Positions 25,087 through 37,077 of a DNA stretch of 64,000 nucleotides are shown here, piece after piece. The notes below the pieces were generated by a model. The model was not told where the DNA came from. It did not search any database and worked only from the letters and a program-made list of their open reading frames with translations. Position 1 is the stretch's first letter. Each line of letters starts with the position of its first letter. Source of the stretch: Symbiodinium natans (lineage: Eukaryota; Sar; Dinophyceae; Suessiales; Symbiodiniaceae); contig CAJNDS010002235.1 in the NCBI GenBank assembly GCA_905221605.1, positions 591,343 to 655,342 on the forward strand. The letters are read 5' to 3'. Both the position numbers and the translations under genes were made by a program.

Positions 25087-25195
25087 CTGTTGGTTAGTAG
25101 GGAGTGAGAGAATGAGGTACCCTAGATTCTCCCTTAAAGGGTATATATAGGGGGATATAGGGTACGTCATTCTCTCAATCCCTACTAACCAACAG
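25087..25195. mobile_element. Inverted-repeat element with about 38-base arms
   Basis: CTGTTGGTTAGTAGGGA at 25087 and its complement TCCCTACTAACCAACAG ending at 25195 are perfect. Pairing continues through (G/T)TGAGAGAATGA and GTACCCTA with only two mismatches over about 38 bases. The loop is about 33 bases. The strong pairing suggests a young insertion. No other copy was noticed. Confidence 0.75.
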
Positions 25196-25753
25196 TAAGT
25201 AGCTCCCAACCCCAACAACCTCAAGCCCAAATCTAAAGGCGCCCGAAAAACCTGAACTCTCGCAGGTGCCCACAGACTAAACCCTAAACCCTAAAGCCTA
25301 AAGCCTAAACCCTAAACCCTAAACCCTAAACCCTAAACCCTAAACCCACATCTAGTGACCATCACCCCACTGGTGCCCACCTTGTTGGTGCTCATGCTGC
25401 TCAGCTTCCAGAGCGTCAATGCACCGGGACTGCGGCCGTGGAAAGATGATTGGAGTATGGTTTAGGGTTTAGGGTTTAGGGTTTAGGGTTTAGGGGTTAG
25501 GATAGAGTTGAGGGTTTAGGGTTTAGGGTTTAGGGCTTAGGGTTTATAGGGTTTAGGGCTTAGAGTTTGGAATTGACGGCGCGAGAGAGGATTAGGAATC
25601 TGGAGGCGGTGAATCAGCTCAGTGCTGCTGTTCCTTGCTTGCTTCCTTGGCTAGGTTGGGGTGGTTTTTTCGACCTGCTGGAAAATGGTCACCAATGAGG
25701 CCATCCCAAGCCCCTATGTCAACAACAAAATCTCGTGTACCGGACAAACAACC

Positions 25754-25847
25754 TACCCAAAGGCTCCTATGTAGTACCTTTTTGGGGTAGTATATTCGAA
25801 TCCCCTATAACTAACTCAAAAAGGAACTACATTGGAGCCTTTGGGTA
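25754..25847. mobile_element. MITE family 1, copy D
   Basis: TACCCAAAGGCTCC to GGAGCCTTTGGGTA, with flanking TA on both sides and the same orientation as copies at 2206, 23034 and 28647. Length is 94 bases. Confidence 0.85.
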
Positions 25848-26380
25848 GAACGGGTGCGAGGTTGTTTGCGTTTTTCAAGTTTTTTGGAGCCAAGCCCCAA
25901 CCAACGTCGAAAGCCTCTCATTGCTCTGAGCACCGTTTCTGGCGGTCAGAGACACATTGCATGTACGTGGGGTTGCCGCTGCTGTATATCTGATCCAGTG
26001 CAACTACTATCTTGTTTTGAAGGGTCATTCTCTAACGCGCAAGGCTTGATTTTGATCAATGCGCAAGCATACCCTACTGAAACATTTACCTACTTAGCCA
26101 GAATGGAAACTATTACAATACATACCTATTCCCTCCAGTGAGCTCTTCGTTGCACTAGCCACGACTCCAAACTTCCGACCGCAGGGCTTCACGTAAAGAA
26201 CAGAGTAGCAGCTTCACCCTAAACCCTAAGCCCTAAACCCTAAACCCTAAACCCGAAAACCCTGAGCCCCTAAGCCACCTCGCGTTCGATGATCTGGCGT
26301 CGGTCTGCCAAGACGTCGGCTGTCGCAGCCATACGCCGATGCTCCTTGAGGTGCTTTCGGGCTTTAGTCTTTACCCAGGG

Positions 26381-26465
26381 GCTCCAATGTAGTTCCTTTT
26401 TGGGTTAGTTATAGGGGATTCAAATATGCTACCCCAAAAAAGTACTACATAGGAGCCGTTGTGGG
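26381..26465. mobile_element. MITE family 1, copy E (inverted, diverged)
   Basis: TTACCCAGGGGCTCCAATG at the left, GTACTACATAGGAGCC at the right. The interior GTTATAGGGGATTC shows reversed orientation. The right terminus has diverged to GTTGTGGGCA. Confidence 0.7.
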
Positions 26466-27941
26466 CAGTCTATAAGGTTTACAAGCTTATCCCCATTCAA
26501 CTCCTTCTATGTGAGCACAATATAAACTACCCGACAGCATTTCCCAATCATGTTTGGAAAAGCCTAAACCTGCAAACCGAAAACCCTAAACCCTAAACCC
26601 TAAACCCTAAACCCTAAACACGGGTTTAAGGTTTGGGATGCCCCGGCGCCTTTTCAAAGAGCTGCATGAGACGAGATGACTTTGCCGTCTGGGCCTGCAG
26701 TTGCGGGAGTTAGGTTCAGGGTGCGGGGGCCTGCGTTTAGGGTTGCAAGGTTGGGTTTAGGCCTTGGGAAGCAGTTTGGAGTTCAAGATTCACCCCCCCC
26801 CCCCCGACCCGGGGGAAAAAACTGACCGACAACAAAAAACACGGAGTCAAATGCAGTGGGCACAAAAAGGAGACGACAGAGGGTGCACAGTGGCCCGAGT
26901 TTGAAAGACGCCATTCTGCCTCTCAGAGCACCCCCTCAGTCACTCAGGTGTGCCTGCTGCCGCCAAACAGACGGTTTTTCACCCTCCCAAACCCTAAACC
27001 CTAAACCCTAAACCCTGTTGGTGCTGAGGGGCATTGTGGGAAAGCCGAGGGCCAGTGCTCTGTTGTTGGCCTCTGAAGGCCCTGCTACAACATTTGGAGG
27101 CCTCCAAACCTTGTCTAAACCCTAAACCCCAAGCCCCAAACCCTAAACAGTATCAATGAAGATATCAAGATACAAGTGAGGGCCAACCTGAAGGGAGGTA
27201 GAACCTACAAAGTAAGACTTATAAGTCAGTTTAGGACCCTTATAGCCCTATTTGTAACTCTAGGGGGCCCGTACATGTATGATCAGCGCGCGGAGGAGGT
27301 AATGAGGGAGGAGGGATTGATGGAATGGCACCCTGGGTCCTCAGACCTAGGTCCTGAACTTCCTGAACCGCCGAAAAAGAAAAATAGAACATCGTAAACC
27401 TCCTACACCCTCTGAAACCCTAAACCCTAAATCCTAAACCCTGAACCCTAAACCCTGAACCCTGAACCCTGAACGAAGCCCTGCGCCTGACCTGAGTTTA
27501 TCCCAACGCACAGCCCAGGAGCTCAAAACTCCGAACCTCTGACATTCCCTTGCCTCGACCCATCCGTCCAGATCGGATGATGCTTCCTGCATTGCTCAGG
27601 GTTTAGGGTTTAAGGTTTAGAGTTTAACATCAGGAGGACGTCGCGCGAAGGGATACACTGTGACCTTGAAACCCTTGGTTTAGGCCGTACTCCCCACTCT
27701 TCAACCCTTCTGCCCAAAACTATTCGACCCCCCAACCCGAAAGCCGAAACCCTCATCCCTAAACCCCTAGCTGAATCATTGACAAAAGCCCAGAAGCCTC
27801 AATGCTGCATCGGGTTTGGGGTCTAGGGTTTTCGGTTTGCTTGTTTAGGTTTCAAATTTAGGTTTGGGGGTTTGGGGGTGTAGGGTTTGTGGCTTCGGGG
27901 TTGAGGGCTTAGGGGTTGAGTCGAAGGGGCCCTGCGCATCT

Positions 27942-28088
27942 CTGTTCTTCGTGGTGAATGAGGAAATTCATTCGGTACCTTATATCACCCCCCCCCCCCC
28001 CCCCTCTTGCCATTTATGTTCTTAGTTGTGACTGAGGAAATTCATTCGGTACCTTATATTACCCCCCCCCCCCCCCATCTTGCCATTT
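27942..28088. repeat. 74-base tandem duplication containing C runs
   Basis: Two units (27942-28015 and 28016-28088) share TGTTCTT, TGAGGAAATTCATTCGGTAC, CTTATAT(C/T)A, a C run of 15-17 bases and TCTTGCCATTTA. There are few mismatches, so the duplication looks recent. Confidence 0.85.
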
Positions 28089-28646
28089 AAGGGATCACAT
28101 GGGGTTTCGGGTTTGGGCTGTTTCCGTCATTCCTAGAACCGGACATGCTGCTTCAGCTCTACGGCCCAAATCCCGAAGCCCAAACCCTCAGCATCCCACC
28201 TTCTTCCCTAAACCGTTGAAAGTTTTACGGTTATATGGGAGTTTACCACGTCAGGGGTGCCTTATTGAAGTCCTTGTTATAAGGGAATCCTACTCCTTGG
28301 GGTCGATATTCTCGTGGTCCCCTATTTTCGTAAACCCCCACATGGTTTACAAAAAAACAGAGAAGGCCCCACAAAAAGCAAAAGGCAATTCCTGAAAACC
28401 CATAACTCGCAGCAGCCTCCTCGCTGTTGGTCGTTTCAGGAGCGCTTTCCTTCTCCTGCAGGGCTTAGGGTAGACTAGGGTTTAGGGTTTAGGGTTTCGG
28501 GTTTCGGGTTTCGGGTTTAGGGTTTAGGGTTTAGGGTTTAGGGTTTTGGTTATGAAGCGGGCTCGGCTTGTAGGAGTCAGCAGGTCATGGTTCTGCAACT
28601 GCAAAATCTGACCGTGGGAAATGCAGCGCCTACATCGACACTGAAC

Positions 28647-28733
28647 TTACCCAAAGGCTCCTATGTAGTACCTTTTTGGGGTAGTATACTAGAATCTTCT
28701 ATAACTAACCCAAAAAGGAACTACATTGGAGCC
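28647..28733. mobile_element. MITE family 1, copy F (right end lost)
   Basis: Starts TTACCCAAAGGCTCC and matches the consensus up to ACTACATTGGAGCC, where the last TTTGGGTA is missing. Confidence 0.8.
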
Positions 28734-28941
28734 AGGGTGCTTATTTGCTTCTTACTGCTGCTGGAGGTTTAAGTAAAGCATTAGAGGCAGCTTTGCTTCT
28801 TCTGTGTCTTCTGAAAGAACAATCAAGTTATTGGATACGGTGAAATCCCCTAGGTGTCACCAAAAGAGTTGGTACGTGTAGAATGACACCTAAGCCCGGA
28901 CGCTCAACACCAAACCCTGAACCCTAAATCCTCAACCATAA

Positions 28942-29089
28942 GCTCTAGGCTCTAGGCTCTAGGCTCTAGGCTCTAGGCTCTAGGCTCTAGGCTCTAGGCT
29001 CTAGGCTCTAGGCTCTAGGCTCTCTAGGCTCTAGGCTCTAGGCTCTAGGCTCTAGGCTCTAGGCTCTAGGCTCTAGGCTCTAGGCTCTA
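28942..29089. repeat. CTAGGCT heptamer array
   Basis: About 21 copies of the heptamer GGCTCTA, with one slip near 29020. It passes directly into a CCCTAAA array at 29092-29180 and keeps the 7-base period. The unit differs from the telomere heptamer at several positions. Confidence 0.95.
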
Positions 29090-29091
29090 CG

Positions 29092-29180
29092 CCCTAAACC
29101 CTAAACCCTAAACCCTAAACCCTAAACCCTAAACCCTAAACCCTAAACCCTAAACCCTAAACCCTAAACCCTAAACCCTA
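29092..29180 (-). repeat. CCCTAAA array
   Basis: About twelve perfect heptamers directly following the GGCTCTA array. Confidence 0.95.
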
Positions 29181-30399
29181 CCCAAAGGGGCTGCACCTTG
29201 TTCCGATGCTTGATGCGCCGCGTGCTAGCAGCGGTCGACCGCGTCGTAGCGACCTTAAGTGTCTGTGAGATGTTTACCGTTGGGGGGGGTGGGGGGGTGG
29301 AAGCTCGAAGCCCTAAACCCTAGACCCTAAGCCCTATAGGGTTTAGGGTTTAGGGTTTAGGGTTTAGGGTGTACGGTTTAGGGTATAAGCCCTAAACCCC
29401 AAAACCGTAAGGTTTAGGGTGCGGGGCCCTGTAAACTGCAAACCTAAGTCTGCAACTTGGGTACAGGGACACGAGGAACTTGGGGTTTTAGAGCTTTTCG
29501 GGTTTAGGGTTTAATTACGGTTTGGGATTGGGGTTTTTGGTTCTGTTCGCAGAGTGAACCTGCGAAAACCCAAGTAGAGTCAGGGACATAAGCTCAACCA
29601 ATAATTCTTCACAGTTCCCGAATGCTAGGCAGCACCCACACACACACACGAGAGAGCGAGGGAGGGATGAGAAATGCAAAGTGCTTCTCCAGGACTTTGG
29701 AAAAAAGGGTCGGGGGCATCAGCGTTTAGGGACAAACTCTAAAACCCTAAGCCCTAAGCCCTAAACCAAAAACCCTAAACCCTAAACCCTGAACCCTAAA
29801 CCCTAAACCCTAAGCGCCCTCAGGTCCGTCAATGCCCAGAACATCGCCGAATGCAGTTCCCTGTCTCTTAGCATGACCCCAAACCCACAGGTTTAGGGTC
29901 AACTAAAGATTTAAGGACTAAGGGTTTAGGGTTAGGGGTTTAAGGGAATGGGGTGCTTAGAGTTTGGGTTTGGGGCCGAACTAGGCAAAATTATGGGACC
30001 CATGTTCGCATAGATGCTTAAACCCCTAAACCCTACACAGGGGGTCAGGGTATAGGGATTAGGGTTGAGGGGTTTAGGGTTTAGGGTTTAGGGTTTAGGG
30101 TTTAGGGTTTAGGGTTTAGGGTTTAGGGTTTAGGGTTGAGGGGTTCAAGGGAGGCCTAGGGCGCTGCATTCTTTCAAAAGGCAACCTAAACCCTAAACCC
30201 TAAACCCTAAACCCTAAACCCTAAACCCTAAACCCTAAACCCTAAACCCTAAACGACATGAAACCAGAACGACCGGCAAGGCGGGAAGCTTTTCACAGAC
30301 GCCTGCAGCTCGGGAGCCAGAGGCCCTCGCCGACACATCTCAACTCCACCCGACAATCTGAAACCCAAGGTCTCGGAGCCCTGAACCCTGAACCATGAC

Positions 30400-30518
30400 C
30401 CTACACCCTACACCCTACACCCTACACCCTAAGCCCTAAGCCCTAAGCCCTAAGCCCTAAGCCCTAAGCCCTAAGCCCTAAACCCTAAACCCTAAACCCT
30501 AAACCCTAAACCCTAAAC
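30400..30518 (-). repeat. Graded heptamer array CCCTACA, CCCTAAG, CCCTAAA
   Basis: About five CCCTACA units, then about nine CCCTAAG units, then about six CCCTAAA units. Variants are blocked rather than mixed, as expected from stepwise spread of point variants by unequal exchange or slippage. Confidence 0.9.
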
Positions 30519-30971
30519 CAAACTCTGTCCAGCTAGAGCCGGAGCAAGGAGTGCACCGGCCCGGCACCGGTAGCAATCTGCTGGGCGCGGAGGTGGAAAT
30601 CGGCCAAGGAGCCTGGGCTGGGTTTGTAGGGTTTAGGGCTTAGGCTTCAGGGCTTAGGCTTCAGGGTTTAGGGTTAGGGGTTCAGGGTTTAGGGTTCAGG
30701 GTTTGGGGTTGATGGCGCTTTGGGCTTAGCTCGGGGTTCTGGAGGTTGGGGTTAGGGGGAGGGGGGGGGGGTGGGGGGCAGAGTAGGTGTAGGGTTTTGT
30801 TCTGTACTTGAAGGATGAGTGGTAGTTCTATGTAGGTTTGCAAAAGTACCACACCCCCCCCCCCCTCCCCCACCTAAAAAACTCTAACCGCCTGCTGAAA
30901 AGCAAACCGGGCTTTTGCTTGCATTCCCCTCGGCAGTAAGTCCTGAGACCCTGGACCCCTATACTCATCTC

Positions 30972-31116
30972 TACTCGGGGGTTCGTAGTACTCATTAACA
31001 ATTTGTAACTGTACCTAGAACTGTACCCATAACCATATTAGGGCACTTAAGGGGCTTATAGGTGGGTTATAAGTACAGTTATAACTGGTTAATAAGCACC
31101 ATGAACCTCCAAGTAC
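30972..31116. mobile_element. MITE family 4, copy C
   Basis: Left end TACTCGGGGGTTCGTAGTAC, right end GTACTT..-type complement GAACCTCCAAGTAC. The interior pairs ATTTGTAACTGTACC with AAGTACAGTTATAAC. The left end has diverged more than the right. Confidence 0.6.
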
Positions 31117-31537
31117 CTCGATCTCAAAATTTAGGAATGTATCCCCTCTCAAATGCAGCTATATTGTACCCCAGAGCTCAAGTTAACAACGTAGATACAC
31201 GTCGAATTAGACGAAAAAGTTCAGGCTGTAGGGTTTAGGGCTCAGACTCTCTCACTCCTCCCTTAGCAGGAGTTTCGGAACTTCCCCCCCTTAAAACCCT
31301 ATACCCTAAACCCTGAGCCTTGAACTGCGAAGTTTGTACAGCCTTTTTGGGCTTTATAGGCTCAGGGTTCAGGGCTTAGGGACCCTAAACCCTTAAACCC
31401 GAAACCCCGTCATTGGTTCAAGGGGCAGCAAAGACTCAGCCCGTCTTCTTCCTGAAGATTCAGCGAGGTGAGCTCAGAAGGGTTTAGACGCAAGAAGGTG
31501 TCGGCGCCAACAAAACTTCATAGCCAAGCTGACACAT

Positions 31538-31637
31538 TGGGATGTTTCCCCCTTATACTAACAGTCCTTAATAGGGAGTATCATGGGGTACTATGACCCC
31601 GATTACAAACTGTTAGAATAGGGAGGGAACATCCCAA
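31538..31637. mobile_element. MITE family 5, copy B
   Basis: TTGGGATGTTTCCC at the left pairs with GGGAACATCCCAA at the right. CCTTATACTAACAGTCCTTA matches the reverse complement of the right half of the copy at 24921. Confidence 0.7.
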
Positions 31638-32053
31638 CTGACACTGGAGGATGCCAACAAAGCCTGTGCAGCCCTTGACTGAAGTCTCGACATCCCAAAC
31701 CCTAAACCCTCAACCCTCAACCCTAAACCCTAAACCCTCAACCCTCAACCCTAAACCCTAAACCCTAAACCCTGAACCCTGAACCCTAAACCCTAAACGA
31801 CAATCGTTTAGTATAGGATTTGCGGTTCAGGCTCTGCTCGACACTGGGACACTGCAAAAATCACACTTCTAGCACCCTGGAAGCCCTGTTGGCCAGCACA
31901 CCCAAGCCGAACCCTCCATACCCGCACCCTCAGTCTCCAAGCCATACTTATTGGGTTTAGGGTTTAGGGTTTAGAGTTTAGGGTTTAGGGTTTAGGGATA
32001 CCCTAAGTCTCGAAGCCCTATCGACCCCCAAAATCCTATAGACCCCCTACGCC

Positions 32054-32169
32054 GTACTTGGAGGTTCGCGGGGAAGTACGAGTAAGGTTCCAAGAACCCT
32101 AAAAAGGGTTCTAAGTAGAGTCACCATAACTGCGACCCTACCCATAAATACCCCTGAACCTCCAAGTAC
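32054..32169. mobile_element. MITE family 4, copy D (best preserved)
   Basis: GTACTTGGAGGTTC and GAACCTCCAAGTAC are perfect 14-base terminal inverted repeats. If the element itself is CTTGGAGG to CCTCCAAG, it is flanked by TA on both sides, as in Tc1/mariner-type insertions. An inner hairpin (GAACCCTAAAAAGGGTTC) is near 32094. Confidence 0.75.
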
Positions 32170-35100
32170 ATTCCCAAACCTTGTTGGGGTCCTGATTTTA
32201 AGGATATCCTATGTATACTATCCCTAACCCCTAAGCCCTAAGCCCTAAACCCTATCCCGACCTCGCCCTCGCTGGGCGGCAACGGCAGCACGCGGCGGCC
32301 AATCACAGCGCGGACGGCGAACTTGTCGCCGAGATGAGCCTTCATGTGTCGCAAGGATCGGATCCCTTATAAGAACATCTGGTGCTACTAAAGAACCACT
32401 AAACCCTAAACCCTAAACCCTAGAGTGGGATGAAAGGGAACGGGGTGCAAATCCGAAAGCGGGAGCCTTTCATGACCTTGACCCGCAGGACTTGGACAAA
32501 GCCTTGGATATTCTTGTCCCTTCCATAAGAGTATACAACTATGATTCAGATAAGATTATGCTTGTCTATTCCATAAGAGTATACAAGTATCATTCAGATA
32601 AGAAGCTACGATTCCTATCAGGAATACTCTTATTACAAGCTACCAGAACCATTTTGATCGACCTGCGCATCGCTGCTGACGCATTCTCGCAGATGTGCAG
32701 CGTGACCGGCAGCAAACGCAAAGGTTTACCAGGGTTGGGAGGAAGCCTATACCCCAAAACCCCAAAACCCCAAACCCCAAACCCTAAACTTCTAAACCCC
32801 AAAAATCCTAAACCCCTAAACCCTAAACCCTAAACCCCAAACCCCAGACCCTATAAACCCCCTGGAAGCCTCCGGAAGCTGCCAAAGCTCCAGCCGAACC
32901 TTTCGCCACAGCTTACTGCGCGCGGTCCGATGACTTCGGATGGGTATCAGGAATTCTTGGGGTTTAGGGTTCAGGGTTTAGCGTTTCGGGTCTAGGGGTT
33001 CTTGAATAATAGTACCCGATGTTACTATGAGGGAACCTAAGCCCTGAAAAAAAGGGTTTAGGGTGTAGGGTTTGGGGCTTAGGGTCCTAGTTAGAGCGCG
33101 CAAGCAATATGTGTGCTCGTTACACATGACCCGACTCCTCTCGCTCGCTCTCCCTCTGTCTCTCTCTCTCTCGCACTCTCTCTCTCTCTCTCTCTGTTTC
33201 GCTCTGTCGCTTCATTGCCACGTGATTCTTTCTACTGGTGATCCAGATGCATACTATCCTTACGCTGCAGTGCTGTCCTCGAACAGAACCTGTTGCCCGC
33301 TTGCCACGCCTAACCCCTCGTCTGCGCACAACCCTCCTCAATAATCACCACCTGGCCAAGGAGTCCCGAAACACTCAGCTCTAGAATAAATTGCCTGTCT
33401 CCTCTCTCTCTCTCTCCCTCTCTCTCTCTCTCTCTGTATCTCTATTTCTCTGTACGTAAGCTCTAAACCCTAAAGCATAAACCCGAAACCCTAACTAAAC
33501 CCCAAACCATGAAGCCCAAGGCCCTAGAATCAAGGCCTATAGGGGTTTGCAACCACCGTAGCACCCGGGATCGAAGAGCCCACTCAGACCCAAGTTACGA
33601 CTCCCCCGACGGCAGTTTCGGGTTTGGGGTTTAGGGTTTGGGGTTTGTGGCTTAGGGGAATGATTGGGGGTTTAGGGTTTAGGTTGTTAATGTCTAGAAA
33701 CCAAACCTCCCCTTTCACATGCCGGAAACTGTCAGTTTTAAACTATAGATGTTGATATAGGCTATATATGCATACTTATTTGTTTATATATGTATACACA
33801 TGTTATATTATATACCCGTCCCCACCCACCCACTCGCCCTGGAGTAACTTACGTAGCCGATTCTCTGCCTACAACAAATGCCCTTGTTTCGGCGCATACA
33901 GTAGGGTTCTGGGGATGACAAGGCCGAAGAGCCACTCCTGAAATGGGGGGTTTAGGGTTTAGGGTTTAGGGTTTAGGGTTTAGGGTTTAGGGTTTAGGGT
34001 TTAGGGCCTGAACCCTGCGCAACCCGAATCCCTAGCCACGAAAAGGCCCACGATGAAGGCAGCCTCGGACGCGTAGCCTGGCCATCTGCCATCCCAGATG
34101 CCCAGGGACTGAGCGAGTTTCGTGGCGGGGCATGTTGCGGGAGTTTAGGGTTTAGGGTTTAGGGTTTAGGGTTGAGGGTTTAGGGTTTAGGGTTTAGGAT
34201 TAGGGTTCAGGGTTTAGGGTTTAGGGGGCTTGGGGTTCGGAATGAAGAGGGTGCCCTTCTTGGTCTACAGGGGCTAAGGAGGGAAGCTCAACCCTTCACA
34301 AAAAAGGGGCTGAGGGCCTACTCCGGGTCCTTGTAAACTTATGTGGGGAGTCATCCCCTGGTTCTTAAGGCCCCATTTCTACCCTTTAAGGGGCTATATT
34401 GGGGCCCTCCTTCCCTCATTCCCTACTGAGAACCAGCCAGTAATTCCCTTTTGAAACTCTAGGTTACTTCCGGTAGGGTGGAGGGTCGGCCCACCGAAGC
34501 CAAGCCCAGTGTCGCCAGTAGAGACCCAAAGAAATCTCGGAACTTGAAACTTAGGGTTTAGGGTTTAGGGTTTAGGGTTTAGGGTTTAGGGTTTAGGGTT
34601 TAGGGTTTAGGGTTTAGGGTTTAGGGCTATTTAGGGTCCAAGGGCCGCTGAAGTTGGCCACCGGGGTTTCGGGCTTTTCATACACCACCCAAAGCCCTAA
34701 GCCCTAAACCCTAAACCCTATACCCTAAACCCTACACCCTATAAAACCCCATACTTCTCCCCCTCCGCAGCCTGCCTTTAAGAGAGGCATGAGCGTGGTG
34801 TCGTGGCCGCTGTAAACCTTTGTGCAAGGTTGTCAGCATGTGTTTTTGGGTTCATCTAACCCCTGAGGAGCTGTCGCAGCATACTAGATACATTTGTTTG
34901 ATTGGATGTTTGTTGGGGTGCATAAGAGGCTTAAGATTCTGGGACCTAGCTGCTTTGTTGCCTGCTCACTCTCTCTCTTCACTATCTCTCTCTTTCTACA
35001 TATATGTGAACAGTACAGATACTAGTATAGTACAGATGTGCACACAAGCAAAAAGATAGACAAGAAACACGAATATAAACAAACAAAACTTGCGTACATA

Positions 35101-35875
35101 CATATACACATGTACATACACAACCGATGGGTATTTATACATGTATGCATACGCCTCTATCCCAATTTTACCCCAACACTTTTTCCTTCCTTCTTCATCC
35201 CTGCGGGTCCATGTGCCTAAATAGGGGAAAATTACTTGGGCCTTAAAAACGTATTCCTATATAGGGACTTTGGGGACTAAGTATATGCTAATGCGAAGAT
35301 ACGGGACCGCTACTACAGACCCCCCAAATTAGTAGGATCCCCTTAGAATAAGGACCCCAATAAGGTACCCCTAATTTCGCAAACCCCTAAACCCTAAACC
35401 CGAAACCCTTGACCCCAAACCCTAAACCCGAAACCCTAACCCTAACCCCTAAACCCTAACCCTAAACCCTTCGGGACCCACAAGCCGGGGGTCGGTCAGG
35501 TGCGGACCCGCACCGCCGCGCGACGCCGCGGACTTTGCGCGGCACGTCTCCATCCTTGAGCTTGTCTGTGGGGGTTCGAAGGTGGTGTTTGTTTAGGGTT
35601 CAGGGTTAGGGTTTAGGGTCAAAGGTTGTGCGGGGTTTGGGATTTAGGGTTGAAGTTTGAGGGCCCGAAGCCCTTGTCCGAGGGTTTAGAGCGCCCCTGC
35701 CGGGACTCTTCAGAAAGGGTGATATGGTAGCGGGTTGCCTTCGGCACCCTTTTGCATGCTTGGACACCGCTCCGCTCAGAATCTAGGATGGATTGCCTGG
35801 ATCTTACAGCCTACGCCCTGGAATCCCTGACACCGGAGGTAGTAGGGTTGCATGGGTTAAACAGACTCTAACTAA

Positions 35876-35922
35876 CGGCTCCTGTGTAGTACCTTTTTGG
35901 GGTAGTATACTAGAATCCCCTA
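35876..35922. mobile_element. MITE family 1, copy G (left half only)
   Basis: CGGCTCCTGTGTAGTACC, TTTTTGGGG and TAGTATACTAGAATCCCCTA match the left half of the family. The right half is absent. Confidence 0.7.
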
Positions 35923-36343
35923 ACCCTTTTGCCAGTCATGCTTGGCACGATAAAGCCTCGAAACCCTGTGCGGCGCTAAGCCCAAATTAACATCCATCCC
36001 TACTTTGGAGTAGACCCTGGAGAGAAAAACAAAGTATATGCTTTTTAGGTACAAGTAGCTATATTAGGAACCCAGAACCAACAAAGAGAATTAAAGTATA
36101 GTACTCCACCTAAACCCTAAACCCTAAGCCCCAAACCCTAAACCCTAAACCTCATTAGGCTCAAGGCGCTGCTCGCTCATGTGCAGGAGAAGGTCTCCAG
36201 CAGTTAGCCGCAGGACATGCGGATCCTGCGTCTTCAATTACGGGGCAAAAGGAGGAGACCCTAGAAGGGACCCTGAATCTTCTTCCCCTATATAACGGCT
36301 TTAGGGTTTAGGGTCTAGGGTCTAGGGACTCGGGTTTAGGGCT

Positions 36344-36470
36344 AGCCCCTATATGTACCTTATATAGTCCCTACATACCTACGTAGCCCCCAAAGAACCC
36401 CTAAAAAACCCTCAAGTCCCTTGGAAGGGTCCCTCCTTTAGTCCCTTGATTCAAGGGTCTCTGCTAGGGT
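36344..36470. repeat. Dispersed repeat, copy B
   Basis: Partner of the segment at 6896-7015: CCCTATATGTACCTTATATA, AGTCCCTACATACC, and GGGTCCCTCCTTTAGTCCCT further right. Confidence 0.6.
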
Positions 36471-37077
36471 TCAGGGCTTCCAGGGCTTTGCTACCCCCCC
36501 CCCCCCCGGCCCACCCACCCAAATTAAAACTGTCCTGAGTAGCTTTGCCACCAGCAACTACACATGGTTTCAGGTTAGGCTTGGACTGAGCACCGAACGC
36601 CTCGCAGCTTCTGTTGTGAACCTGGGCCCTGCAGCTACAACCCTAAACCCTAAACCCTAGACCCTAGACCCTAAACCCTAAACCCTAAACCCTAACCCTA
36701 AACCCCTTAAGGCCCAAGCATGTCGCAGCGCGGGATACCAGTTCCACCACAATGAAGTATACAGGTACATGGACATTACTCAGGGCCCCAGTCCTCAACT
36801 TGCCTGAAAAGGTCCTAGCATGTTTTAGACAGCCTAGACCCTAAACCCTCATCCCCCTAAACCCTAAACCCCAAACCCTAAACCCTAAGCCCTAAACCCT
36901 AAACCCCAAACCCTAAACCCTAAACCCTATAAACCCTATAAACCCTAAACCCTAAACTCCCCTGAAGCGCCCGCATCCTCATAGTACTGCGTGAAGCGCC
37001 AGAGGACCTCCGACGCAGCCGCAGGCCCTTCCGAGGCGACGGAAGCCACCTACTTCAGGCCGGCTCTTCGGTTTGGG

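Larger units (their letters stand above)
20901..28930. other. Gene-poor mosaic, part 5
   Basis: The densest zone of inverted-repeat elements, with four family 1 copies and two other families. Telomere-like arrays lie at 22489-22648, 22758-22849, 22986-23033, 23290-23390, 24720-24810, 25260-25345, 25455-25560, 26575-26620 and 27410-27475. Poly-C or poly-G runs of 13-20 bases are at 22725, 23406, 23519, 27990 and 28063. One plausible host exon lies at 23760-24074. Otherwise no gene is supportable. Confidence 0.6.
28931..34800. other. Gene-poor mosaic, part 6
   Basis: Variant heptamer arrays open this part. Telomere-like blocks follow at 29335-29395, 29745-29815, 30071-30136, 30185-30254, 30400-30518, 31685-31800, 31955-32000, 32395-32425, 33949-34007, 34143-34230 and 34552-34626, with (CT)n runs at 33135-33200 and 33400-33445. 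Several short inverted-repeat elements are listed separately. No gene is supportable. Confidence 0.6.

Noticed and set aside
28942-29089. CRISPR-like array
   Set aside because: Seven-base tandem units without spacers; no CRISPR repeat-spacer pattern or cas gene anywhere in the window.
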